NCBI GenBank assembly: GCA_014193395.1
Contig: BJHT01000005.1
Coordinates: forward strand, 1-64,000
From: Verrucomicrobiota bacterium
GTDB lineage: Bacteria; Verrucomicrobiota; Verrucomicrobiia; Limisphaerales; BJHT01
DNA: 64,000 nucleotides
Direction of reading: 5' to 3'
The position numbers and the translations under genes were made by a program. Under the pieces are notes generated by a model, which did not search any database, was not told the DNA's origin, and was given only the letters and a program-made list of their open reading frames with translations. The first letter of the stretch is position 1. Every line of letters begins with the position of its first letter. This document shows, one piece after another, positions 8,152 through 17,395 of the stretch.

Positions 8152-10245
8152 CTACTTCAGCACCTCCGCCAGCCATTCGTAGGCGGCCGTCCGCTCGGCT
8201 TCGGGGAAATCGTGCGGCGCGTCGGGGGTGGCGAGCCGCAGGCGCCCGGGCGCGTCAAACAGCGCATAGACTTCCGCGGCCTTTGCAAACGCCTTGCGCA
8301 CGCCGCGGATGTCGAAGTTGCTGTCCCGAAGCGGCGAGTTGGAAAAGAAGCCACGCGGCGCAAGCGCTCCGAGGACTTCGTAAAAATCAAACGGCAGGTT
8401 GTCGGCATTGTTCCCGAACACGTCCCGAATCCGCGGCATGTAGCGGTCGCTGGTCCATCCGGCAACGCGCCCGCCGTAGTAATCGTGGAACGGAGTGAAA
8501 CCGCAGCTCGAAACGACGGCCTTAAGCCGCTCGTCGAACACGGCGGTGAACAGCGAGTTGTGCCCGCCAAGGGAATGGCCGATCACGCCGAGACGGCGCG
8601 GGTCCACCTCGGGCAGCGATTCGAGCAGATCGACCGCGCGAATATTATTCCAGATCGCCTTCATGGAGCCGCTGCCGTAATGCGCGCCCTGCTTCTTGAA
8701 ATCATAGGGATACTCGCCGAAGGACGGATAATCGGGCACGAGGCAGACGAAGCCGCGCTCGGCCAGTTCGTGCGCGTAGTGCAGCGACGGCAGGCCGCCG
8801 AGGCCCGCCGGCTCGTTCTTCCCGATGCCGGTGGTCTGGTGGAGACAGAGCATGCCCGGAGCTTTGCCGCCATCCGCGAGGGCATCGGGAATCAGCAACC
8901 ACGCCGGCACGCGGTCCCCGGTCTCGGGCGTGAACCGCACCTTGCGCCGCCGGTATTTCTCCATGCACTCCTCGAACACAGTCTCGACGCCGAGCGGCAC
9001 GCGGCGCGCGGCCTCGGGCAACGGCCCCATGGCCTGCTGCATCCCGGCGCGAATCTGCGCGACCCGCTCCGCCCACTCGGCCTTGGTTTTCACCGTCCGT
9101 GGCAGGCCATTTGCGTCCTCGAACTCGAGCAGCTGCGAACGATCCAGACAGCGCCCCCAGGGTCCCGGCTCGAACGACCCGACGGGAAACCCGGCCGCAT
9201 ACGAAATCACCCACTCCCCGTTCGGCGTGCGATACCGAATCTGTTCGCCCCGTTCAAAATCCGTGGCCCCGACCCGTCGGCGCGCCGTCGGACCATCAGG
9301 CCGCAGATACTTCTCTGCCGCCGCCAAGACGATGTCCGTAGTGCCAAAGAAGTGACCGGCGGTCTTGTGAACCTTGCCGTCCACGTCGGCCTTCGTGATG
9401 TACTTCGCCTCCACGTCGAGCCCCACGCGCTTCATCGCTTCCACCATTTCCACCGCGTCGGCGTAAGGGCAGACCGTGTCTTCGGCCCCGTGAATCACGA
9501 CCACTTTGGCGCGCGCCCCGAGCTGTCTCATGGTGGCAAGATGGACGGGATGCCCGACAAACCGAAGCTCCTGCTCGTCGGCGGTAAGATAGTTCCGGCT
9601 GCGCGGATCACGGCTCCAGCGGGCATTGAGCGAACTGCCGCCCGGGAGATTGAAAGCAATGTCATCCGAGAGCTTTTTCATCCCGCACATGTCCACCACG
9701 CAGGCGAAGGTGCGGGGCGCGAGCTTGTTCGCCATCAGTGTCACATTGCCGCCGCCGGAACCGCCGGTGCAAAAAATCCGGTCGTCGGCAAACGGCCTGC
9801 CCTGCGCGGCGAGCCGGTCGCGCACCCACCACAAGGCGCGCAAGGCATCCAGCGCCTGCAGGTAGCCGAAATCATACGGCTCCGGCGCGTCAATCGAGTC
9901 CGCCTTGCCGCTCTGGAGGTAGTTCACGCAGACCGCGACCACGTTCAGCCGCTGCGCCAGCACCCGCGGATCGGCCGTCCCCACGCAATCGCTGCCGCCC
10001 CAATTGTGCAGCGTAAGCATGAGACCCGTCGCCGCATTCACGCCGTCCAGCGCGCCACCGGGATAATGCACCAGCACCCGCACGCGCCGCGGCCCAGGCC
10101 GTTGCGGCCACTCCTGCGCCGGTAACTCGGCCGCAGCATCCTTTGCGGGAAGCTCCGGCCATTCCGCCGCAGCGAGCGCCCCCGACGCGAGCAAGACCGA
10201 AAGACAGAAGGACAGTGACAAGGCGGAATAGCGTAGAAGTGTCAT
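8152..10245 (-). CDS. Two-domain alpha/beta hydrolase (acetyl-xylan/feruloyl esterase or dienelactone-hydrolase-like)
   Basis: RIFCTGGSGGGNVTLMANKLAP (N-terminal nucleophile elbow) and RLGVIGHSLGGHNSLFTAVFDERLKAVVSSCGF (C-terminal GHSLGG). Confidence 0.75.
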   Translation of the reverse strand: MTLLRYSALSLSFCLSVLLASGALAAAEWPELPAKDAAAELPAQEWPQRPGPRRVRVLVHYPGGALDGVNAATGLMLTLHNWGGSDCVGTADPRVLAQRLNVVAVCVNYLQSGKADSIDAPEPYDFGYLQALDALRALWWVRDRLAAQGRPFADDRIFCTGGSGGGNVTLMANKLAPRTFACVVDMCGMKKLSDDIAFNLPGGSSLNARWSRDPRSRNYLTADEQELRFVGHPVHLATMRQLGARAKVVVIHGAEDTVCPYADAVEMVEAMKRVGLDVEAKYITKADVDGKVHKTAGHFFGTTDIVLAAAEKYLRPDGPTARRRVGATDFERGEQIRYRTPNGEWVISYAAGFPVGSFEPGPWGRCLDRSQLLEFEDANGLPRTVKTKAEWAERVAQIRAGMQQAMGPLPEAARRVPLGVETVFEECMEKYRRRKVRFTPETGDRVPAWLLIPDALADGGKAPGMLCLHQTTGIGKNEPAGLGGLPSLHYAHELAERGFVCLVPDYPSFGEYPYDFKKQGAHYGSGSMKAIWNNIRAVDLLESLPEVDPRRLGVIGHSLGGHNSLFTAVFDERLKAVVSSCGFTPFHDYYGGRVAGWTSDRYMPRIRDVFGNNADNLPFDFYEVLGALAPRGFFSNSPLRDSNFDIRGVRKAFAKAAEVYALFDAPGRLRLATPDAPHDFPEAERTAAYEWLAEVLK

Positions 10246-10401
10246 GGTAAGGATGCCGGCACCGGCCGTGCAAAAGGCGCGACTTAGTCGTGACTGTTCA
10301 TTCGAGCGGCTTCAGATGAACCACGGAGCGCGGGGGAGGGCAAGAGTGGCTGCAATACTTTGCCAGCCTCCGGAGTGAGTACGCGGAGGGTGCGCATCCC
10401 C

Positions 10402-10513
10402 CCTGCCCTCTCTGCGTCTCTTCCCATCTCTGCGGTGTAATCAGGAAACGCTCCGATCGTAGGGGCGCGGAGTGGAACACCGCAGAGATCGGAAGGGACG
10501 CAGAGAGGGCAGG
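10402..10513. repeat. Dispersed inverted-repeat family, copy 1
   Basis: Arms cctgccctctctgcgtctcttcccatctctgcggtgt (10402-10438) and acaccgcagagatcggaagggacgcagagagggcagg (10477-10513). Confidence 0.85.
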
Positions 10514-10633
10514 AGCCGATGGGAGCGCCCCACAATCGCACGGCAGACGGCCACGCTCCTGAGATACCCCCGGCATGACTCCCGCATAGGTTATTGACTG
10601 CCCTAACCACCCGCCGTGCGCTGCAAACGTGCC

Positions 10634-13600
10634 TCATGGTCGTGGGACTTTCGCAGGCTTGCTGAAAGGGAACTCCTTGAAGGCCTCCGGCTGCAGGCCG
10701 ATGCCCCGTTTGATGAGTTCGGGGTTGGTGGCGAAGAAGGTGTCAAAGTCCGCCTTAAACCCGGCGTCCATCATCCGATCCGGACTAAAACCCGATCTGT
10801 CCTTGGGATTACCGGCCACCCCCGGATCGCCGGCGAACTGGGGGTCGGCGAAGAGCGGTTCGAGAACGTGCCCGCCCAAGTGTTTGAGGGTCCTGGTTCC
10901 ATCCAGCGCCCGCTGTTCCAGCGGAATGCAATCGCGCAGGAAGAAGGCGCTGTTCCGCACGAAGAATGACTCGAGCTCCCCGTCACAACACAGCACCCCG
11001 ATGTTCAGTCTCGCCTTCTTGTCCAGCATGTCGGTGAAGATGCAGTTCTCCATGGTGGCTAGCTGCTTCTTTTGATTGCGATGCACAAACGCCATGATCA
11101 TCGGCTCGGCGAAGACCGTGTTGCGGATGACCAGGTTCGGGCAGCGCCAGAAATACATGCCGCCGAATTTGTAGGTGTTGACACAGTTCTGGATCAGCAG
11201 GCCGTCGATGTGAAACGCCGTCACCGGATTCGCCGAGTACCCGCCGCGACCCTCGGAAAAACAGCGGGTGATCGCGATGTCCTTGCCCGAGTAGAGATGA
11301 AACTCGCCACAGTGCTGCAAGCTCCAGCCGTCGTTCGGGAAGAGATTGAAGTGGGCAAGGTAGAAGCCATCGAAACGCAGATGACTCTTGCCACCCACGA
11401 CGAAAGCGGTGTGAAGGGCCATGTTGTTACCGTCGAGGTCCACCCGCTCTCCCGGCAGCGAACGGAAGGTGATGGGACTCCCCTCCTCGCCGGTGGCGCG
11501 AATACGGATGCGCTCGGAGTATTTCCCGCCAGCAATGAGCACAGTATCGCCGACATTCACCCGCGTGGCGGCGTGATGAATGGTCTGCCACGCGTTTTGT
11601 CGGTCCAGGCCGCTGCTGGCATTGTTTCCGTTGGTTGCGACGTAATAAGTCGTGGGCGGAGGATTCTCTCTCAGCGTGGTGAAGGTGATAGGTGCGTCGG
11701 TCAGTTTGAGCGGCGTGGTTTCCACCTTGGGAAGCAGGTCCGCGGGCCGGTCGATGGACCGGAGCGCGAAGTAATAGCGCTGCCCCGGTTTCAATCCAGT
11801 CAGGCTGTAAATGCCAAAACAATTGACATTGAAGCTCGCCGAACGCTCGCACGCCGGCGTCTCGCCCCAGGCCAGTTGGCAGGTAGCGGGCAGCGAGGTC
11901 GTCCATTCCAGGTTGGCCGTGGTCGCACTGACGGAATGCACCACCGGTTTGCCAACCAGACTAAGTTCCGTGCGTCGCGCCCTGACTTCATGCCGCCCGA
12001 TCGCGCTGCCCAACGGACCGCCCGCGGAAAACAAGCTGGCATTCTTCAGAGCTAAGACGCCCTCACTGACGGCGAACTCCGGCCTCAGCTCCTGCGAGTG
12101 CCGATCGTGTTTCGCCTGCACCTCAGTCAACGTGCGATTCCTACCACCGACTTCCCACGCCGTGGCTGCGTTACGGTAGCTATTGTAGTCCGAATAGATC
12201 ACCGCGCCCGCGTCGGTGAGCTTCAGCGCCGCGCCGCGGGCATTGCCGAAGAGATTCCCGCGCAGGTCCACCTGTCCGCAATCCTTCAATGAGAGCGATG
12301 CCTCTTGGTCGCTGGTGAAGACGCAGTGCGATAGCATCAGTCCGGCGACGTCCACCGCAGCCAAGGCATTACCTTTCGCCGCCAATTCACAGTTATCGAA
12401 AGCAATCCCACTGCTCTTGCTCACCTCCACTCCGCCATCGAAATACAGCCGCTCGAATCGCAAACCCCGGCTGTTGCCCGCGCTCACGGCTCCGCGGATC
12501 AACACCCGCCCTTTGCCGCGGCCACGAATCGCCACCGCCGCGTCCGCTCTCCCTGATATCGCAATGCCGAGATTCCCCACATACACGCCAGGTTCAAGGT
12601 CGAGCGTATCACCCGCACGGAGTTTGCCTACGGCGAGACTCAGGGTTTTCCACGCGCCGGCCACAGAGAGTCCGTCCGCCCGGTCGTCACCGTCAGGCTT
12701 CACATAGAAGATATTAGTCAAGTATGGGAACGGCCCCAGATCCTTCCCGTTGAGTCCCCTGCCCCGGTAGCGAGAAGTCGCTTGCAGGCGATAGTCGTGA
12801 TGATCGGGATCAGCGAACTCCTGTTGCGGGACAATCCCGGCGTCACTGCTAAGATCGATGTTGTCAATCAAGCTGGCCTGCGCCTTCGCGGCCCCGCGAC
12901 CGAGGAGACTGTTCGTGACATTGATTACACTCCACAAACCGGCTCCCACACAGTTCACCGCTGCGTGATGGTATTCGTAGCCCGTCTTGATCTTGATGTC
13001 CGCCGTCTCATTGCCCCACGCCAAATTGTTGGCCAGCAGGCTCCGGTTCTTTGGTTCGTTACCGCCGTCGTCCTTGTAGTTAGGGGCCGCACCGCCCGTG
13101 CCGTAGATGTTGATACCATACATGCCGTTGAGAAAGGCGGTCGAGTTACGGATGACATCGCGGCGGGCCGCGAAGACGGTGATGCCACCCATGTCACCAT
13201 TTGCGAACGGCGACTTGTTGGCCCAGGAGACACAGTGCTCGATGAGATTGTCACCGCTGCCCGGCGGCCCCGAGTGCAGGCCGATGCCCCACGCGTTCAG
13301 ATAGGCGTGGCAATGGCGGATGACACAGCCTTTGCCCGATACGAGATAGATGCCCCACACCCCACCCGCGGTTTCCTCGCGATAGTGCTGCAGTTCCATC
13401 GCACAGAAGCCCGTGACGGCGATGCCCTCGATCACCACCCGTCGCGGGCGCAACAGCCGCACGCCGTGAGTCGGTAGCGTGGAGACACTGTACTTATGGG
13501 TCGTCGCGGGCTGTAAGTCGGAGGTGGAGACGTAGAGTTTCCCGGCGCGATGATCGTGGTGGAACGTGCCGGGAATGAAATCCAGTTCGGTGTAGTTCGG

Positions 13601-14071
13601 CATGCGCCGCAGAATGGTGAGAGTATCTATCTCATTCACCGCGGGAACCTCGCCTTTGAAATCAAAGTCCGCGACCGAGACAAAACGGTGGCCGGCCAGC
13701 GGACGAAACACCGGTGCCGGCACATCGCCCCGCAGCAGCACCGTGCCCGCGATCTCAGCGCGAATGGTTGTCTCTTTGTCGAGGCTGCCGAGGTCACTGC
13801 GTTGGATTGTCTCATGGTATTCGCCCGGCCCGATGGTGAGTGTGTCGCCGGGCTGTAGCGCGTTGACTCCATGTTGAATGGTCGCGAAGGCTGCGGCTCG
13901 CGAAGTTCCCGCGTTATTATCCCGGCCCTGCTTGGTGACGAAGTAGTCTGCCGCCGATGAGTGGGTAACTGCACCGGCCAGCGCCACCAGCAGCACCAAG
14001 GCCCGCTCCAGGCCGAAGGTGCAGAGGTTCGTCAACCGTGCGGTAAGATCTGAAGTCGCTTTGGTATTCAC
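10634..14071 (-). CDS. Large right-handed parallel beta-helix (DUF1565/pectate-lyase-like) protein with three homologous helix starts
   Basis: YFVTKQGRDNNAGTSRAAAFATIQHGVNALQPGDTLTIGPGEY, FYVKPDGDDRADGLSVAGAWKTLSLAVGKLRAGDTLDLEPGVY and YYVATNGNNASSGLDRQNAWQTIHHAATRVNVGDTVLIAGGKY; fibronectin-III-like segment near PVVHSVSATTANLEWTT. Confidence 0.75.
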   Translation of the reverse strand: MNTKATSDLTARLTNLCTFGLERALVLLVALAGAVTHSSAADYFVTKQGRDNNAGTSRAAAFATIQHGVNALQPGDTLTIGPGEYHETIQRSDLGSLDKETTIRAEIAGTVLLRGDVPAPVFRPLAGHRFVSVADFDFKGEVPAVNEIDTLTILRRMPNYTELDFIPGTFHHDHRAGKLYVSTSDLQPATTHKYSVSTLPTHGVRLLRPRRVVIEGIAVTGFCAMELQHYREETAGGVWGIYLVSGKGCVIRHCHAYLNAWGIGLHSGPPGSGDNLIEHCVSWANKSPFANGDMGGITVFAARRDVIRNSTAFLNGMYGINIYGTGGAAPNYKDDGGNEPKNRSLLANNLAWGNETADIKIKTGYEYHHAAVNCVGAGLWSVINVTNSLLGRGAAKAQASLIDNIDLSSDAGIVPQQEFADPDHHDYRLQATSRYRGRGLNGKDLGPFPYLTNIFYVKPDGDDRADGLSVAGAWKTLSLAVGKLRAGDTLDLEPGVYVGNLGIAISGRADAAVAIRGRGKGRVLIRGAVSAGNSRGLRFERLYFDGGVEVSKSSGIAFDNCELAAKGNALAAVDVAGLMLSHCVFTSDQEASLSLKDCGQVDLRGNLFGNARGAALKLTDAGAVIYSDYNSYRNAATAWEVGGRNRTLTEVQAKHDRHSQELRPEFAVSEGVLALKNASLFSAGGPLGSAIGRHEVRARRTELSLVGKPVVHSVSATTANLEWTTSLPATCQLAWGETPACERSASFNVNCFGIYSLTGLKPGQRYYFALRSIDRPADLLPKVETTPLKLTDAPITFTTLRENPPPTTYYVATNGNNASSGLDRQNAWQTIHHAATRVNVGDTVLIAGGKYSERIRIRATGEEGSPITFRSLPGERVDLDGNNMALHTAFVVGGKSHLRFDGFYLAHFNLFPNDGWSLQHCGEFHLYSGKDIAITRCFSEGRGGYSANPVTAFHIDGLLIQNCVNTYKFGGMYFWRCPNLVIRNTVFAEPMIMAFVHRNQKKQLATMENCIFTDMLDKKARLNIGVLCCDGELESFFVRNSAFFLRDCIPLEQRALDGTRTLKHLGGHVLEPLFADPQFAGDPGVAGNPKDRSGFSPDRMMDAGFKADFDTFFATNPELIKRGIGLQPEAFKEFPFSKPAKVPRP

Positions 14072-14105
14072 GGTGGTTTCTTAGCTGCGGGTGGAGTTTA
14101 GGTAA

Positions 14106-15323
14106 CTAGCGCGGAGCCGTCGCCTTGTTGATTAACTGGCGGAGTTTTGTTGCAGGACCTGGCTTGCCCGCGGTGATGTCCGCTTCGTTGGTGATGGCGA
14201 ACAGTATCTCCCGCGCTCCAGCGCGTTCGCGGTCGTAGATGATGTAGAGCTTGCCCGCGTCTGTCTCGATGGCATCGGGATAAGACACCTGGCTGCGGTC
14301 ATCTAACAAGAGCCGGTGCGGCCAGGTCTTACCCTCATCTTCCGATAGCATGGCGGTGAGATGGCTGCGTTGCGCGAGGAGCGAGCCTGTACGGGCGAAG
14401 CCCACATGATTCACCATCAGCAAGCGTCCCGACCGCAGGCGTCGCACATGAAACCGGGAGCCAGGCCCTTCAATGGATGAGCGCACGGGAGCACTCCAGG
14501 TGACGCCGCCGTCTTTCGAGGTCGTTTCTGCGAGACCGTCCTTGATCCGCATGGGCATCCAGAGCGAGCCGTCGTTTCGCTCAATGATGATGTGTTCCAT
14601 GCCGCCGCCGGTAGTCTTGCCATCCCAGTCGGCGTTGCGCCCCGGAGCGCCGCCGATCCAAGTGTAACTCCGACCCTGGTCACGAGACCGCACGATTCCC
14701 GCACCATGGGCACGGTCATACCAATGCGCCACGGGCAACAGCCAGGTGCCATCGCGCAGCACGGTCGGCTTGTTCAACATGATGCCGTCGCAGATACGGA
14801 CCGGCCTGGTCCAGGTGGAGTCAGCGCGTCCGGGTTGCTCGCACGCCGTGAACCACACGCCCCAGCGACCGTCGTGGAGCTGCTTCGCCGCCTCGTTTTG
14901 CGTGTAGAACACCAGCAAGCGTTCGTCGGGTGTGGTCCAGAGACAGGAGTCGGAGGTGCGCACCGTGTTGGGTGGATCGATCACCAACACCGGCTCGGTC
15001 CAAGTGACCCCGTCATCGCCGCTCGTGACCACCACGACATAGTTCTCCTTAGATTCGCCGCGTCCGCCGGAATACCAGGTCGCCCAGAGCCGCCCAGACT
15101 TTGCGTCCCGCGCCAGTCCCGGCACGCCCTGATAGAGACGGGCCGCCGACTGATACTCGGGGCCTGGATTCGTGTTGAGCGGCACGGGGGCGAGCGCTTC
15201 TTCCTTGATAGCCTCGGCCGCCCGTGTCGTGACTGGGATCACGAGTAAAAGCGCGGCAGTGAGAACTGTGATTGGGACGGACAGGCAGCGCACGGCAGCG
15301 AAGGAATTCGAGCTAGACCTCAT
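14106..15323 (-). CDS. Exo-alpha-sialidase family protein
   Basis: VVTSGDDGVTWTEPVL, TSKDGGVTWSAPVRS, LSEDEGKTWPHRLLLDD Asp boxes; SYPDAIETDAGKLYIIYDRERAGAREILFA. Confidence 0.85.
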   Translation of the reverse strand: MRSSSNSFAAVRCLSVPITVLTAALLLVIPVTTRAAEAIKEEALAPVPLNTNPGPEYQSAARLYQGVPGLARDAKSGRLWATWYSGGRGESKENYVVVVTSGDDGVTWTEPVLVIDPPNTVRTSDSCLWTTPDERLLVFYTQNEAAKQLHDGRWGVWFTACEQPGRADSTWTRPVRICDGIMLNKPTVLRDGTWLLPVAHWYDRAHGAGIVRSRDQGRSYTWIGGAPGRNADWDGKTTGGGMEHIIIERNDGSLWMPMRIKDGLAETTSKDGGVTWSAPVRSSIEGPGSRFHVRRLRSGRLLMVNHVGFARTGSLLAQRSHLTAMLSEDEGKTWPHRLLLDDRSQVSYPDAIETDAGKLYIIYDRERAGAREILFAITNEADITAGKPGPATKLRQLINKATAPR

Positions 15324-16900
15324 GGCTTGCCTTCGAGTTGCAAAGCCTCACGGAAGCTAGCGAGTGACTCGGCTTCCTTGCCTTGGGCGGCGTAAGCGTG
15401 GCCGTAAGCGCGGAGGAGCCTGACGCGCCAGGAGGTTGCCATGCCTGCCAGATTGCCATAGGTCTGGAGCAAGGCGAGGGCTTCATCGGGCTTCACTTGA
15501 TTGGTGAGGATGCGGGCGATGGAAACGGTGGCAGTGAGTGGTTGCCAGCCATTGCCTTTGCCGGTGATAGCCAAGGCCTCACGATACGCGGCCAGCGCCT
15601 GAGTGTCGTCGTTCAGGTTATTGGTGTAGTTATCGGCAAGCGTGAGCCAGAGGGTTTCGTTGCGGGGAGTTAGTTTGAGAGCGGCCTTGAGGTCAGTCTC
15701 GGCATGGCTGCCATCTTTCAGGAAAGAATAGGTCTGGCCGCGCAGGTGGAGTGACTCGGCGGCTTGGCGGGATAGTTCCGCAGGCCAGGTGCTGAAGTCT
15801 TCGGTGGCAAACTGTTCGATGAGTTCCTTCCAGCGGCGCTCTTGTAACAGGGCCTGCATACGCTGGGGGACTAACTCCCGGGACGAGGTATAGTCACGGT
15901 AACGGACGGCAACGCTGGCCGCCTGCGAGTCACCGTGATGAAAATAGAGACGGTGCCGCAGGGTGAGACTTTTGCTGGCGGGCAGGGTGTAGTCGCCGGA
16001 GTGAGAGTTGCAGGCGGGGCAGTTGGTGCCGGCCGGGGAACAGATCACGGTTTTGTGGTCGTTGTAGTTGGCTTTGAAGTGATCGGTGCCGAAGCGGTTG
16101 GCGGTGATGAGTCCATAGGTTCGCGCGTGCCAGGGCGTGGGGAAACGGAGGTTCGCGGGATGATCGAACAGGGCAATGCCGACGGTCTTCCCGCTGGCGT
16201 CAGGGCCGGAGTAGTCGGCCCACTCGGCGCGTTTGCCCCACGCGGCTTCGTTGCGGTCGCCGCGACTGTTGAGGATCGTGCCGCTGCCTTTCTCACCTTT
16301 CTCGGACTCGACTTTCATGGTGTTCGCGACGCGCACCAAGAGGCCGCCGTCGCGTTTGTCACCGAACCGCACGGGGGCGCCGGCGGGGGCGTGGAGAGTG
16401 ACATCGTAGTCGAGCAGCAGTTCGCGGTTCGGCAACGGCGTGAAGGCGAGACGCACCTGTTCGCGGAGGACGAGCTTGCCGTCGCCAAGCCATTGGTTCC
16501 AGAGGATGACTTCGCCGGATTTGCCGGAAGTCATCTTTTCTATCTTTTCGAGACGGACTTCCGCCTTGTGTTTGGCGCGTTCCTTGCCGGGCGCCCACCA
16601 GAAGTTGAAACCGTTCACGTCGCTATGGGAGAAACGGATGGAGCGATGATGGGGATGATCCTGCTCCTCGCCAGGCACGCCGGGTTTCATGGGGAAGTGT
16701 CGGGTGACACTCTCACCGTTTGGACCGATGACCGGGTAGAGAAATGGCCCGGCCCATTCCTGATGCCGCCATTCGGTGAAGAGTGTGCCGTCGATGGTGA
16801 CGCGGATACGATCGGGGAGTTCGGTGATGGTGACTTCGGCGGTGAGTCGGTGGGTGAATAGCTGGGTAAGGAGGATGACACTGAAGAGGAATTGTTTCAT
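15320..16900 (-). CDS. DUF6807/PmoA family protein with C-terminal TPR-like region
   Basis: HQEWAGPFLYPVIGPNGESVTRHFPM and DHPHHRSIRFSHSDVNGFNFW; start at MKQFLFSVILLTQLF; 4-nt overlap with the downstream sialidase gene. Confidence 0.75.
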   Translation of the reverse strand: MKQFLFSVILLTQLFTHRLTAEVTITELPDRIRVTIDGTLFTEWRHQEWAGPFLYPVIGPNGESVTRHFPMKPGVPGEEQDHPHHRSIRFSHSDVNGFNFWWAPGKERAKHKAEVRLEKIEKMTSGKSGEVILWNQWLGDGKLVLREQVRLAFTPLPNRELLLDYDVTLHAPAGAPVRFGDKRDGGLLVRVANTMKVESEKGEKGSGTILNSRGDRNEAAWGKRAEWADYSGPDASGKTVGIALFDHPANLRFPTPWHARTYGLITANRFGTDHFKANYNDHKTVICSPAGTNCPACNSHSGDYTLPASKSLTLRHRLYFHHGDSQAASVAVRYRDYTSSRELVPQRMQALLQERRWKELIEQFATEDFSTWPAELSRQAAESLHLRGQTYSFLKDGSHAETDLKAALKLTPRNETLWLTLADNYTNNLNDDTQALAAYREALAITGKGNGWQPLTATVSIARILTNQVKPDEALALLQTYGNLAGMATSWRVRLLRAYGHAYAAQGKEAESLASFREALQLEGKP

Positions 16901-16920
16901 GGGTTGGGCAGGGGAAAATT

Positions 16921-17268
16921 CTAGTTCTGGGCGAAGGCTTCGATCAGGTACCACTCGCGGATGACGGCTTCCTCGACGCGGGGCAGGGTGCGGTAATGGG
17001 TCGCGCTCAATTCGGAACGCAGTGCGTTCCAATTTGGGAAGGCGTTATAGAAGAGCCGCATGTAACGCAGGTTCGAGGCATCAAACCTATCCCCGAATTC
17101 GGTCGTCAGTTGCCGGTCCAGGCGGTCGAGCAGCCCGTGTTCATACGCGGCGCGGATGACTTCCCGCAGATCGTGGAACAGCGTCTCGACGACCGGCACG
17201 TTGTTGGCGGCGGCGGGGGCTTGAGCCGCGGGCTTGCGTTGCGGCTTGGGCTTTGGTTTGGCGGGCAT
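16921..17268 (-). pseudogene. Truncated DUF1016 (YhcG-like) N-terminal domain only
   Basis: DRLDRQLTTEFGDRFDASNLRYMRLFYNAFPNWNALRSELSATHYRTLPRVEEAVIREWYLIEAFAQN then stop, where DUF1016 proteins normally continue into the PDDEXK nuclease domain. Confidence 0.6.
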
Positions 17269-17395
17269 TGGAGGAGTCTAGGTTGTGCGGGGAGTGAGGC
17301 AAGGCGGCGTTCAATTCGCAGTTTGGAAGAGGCGCAACTCGCGGCCGGCTGCGGTACCGGGATGCGGAATGGGCAGTCCACGAATGCGCCTGTTC

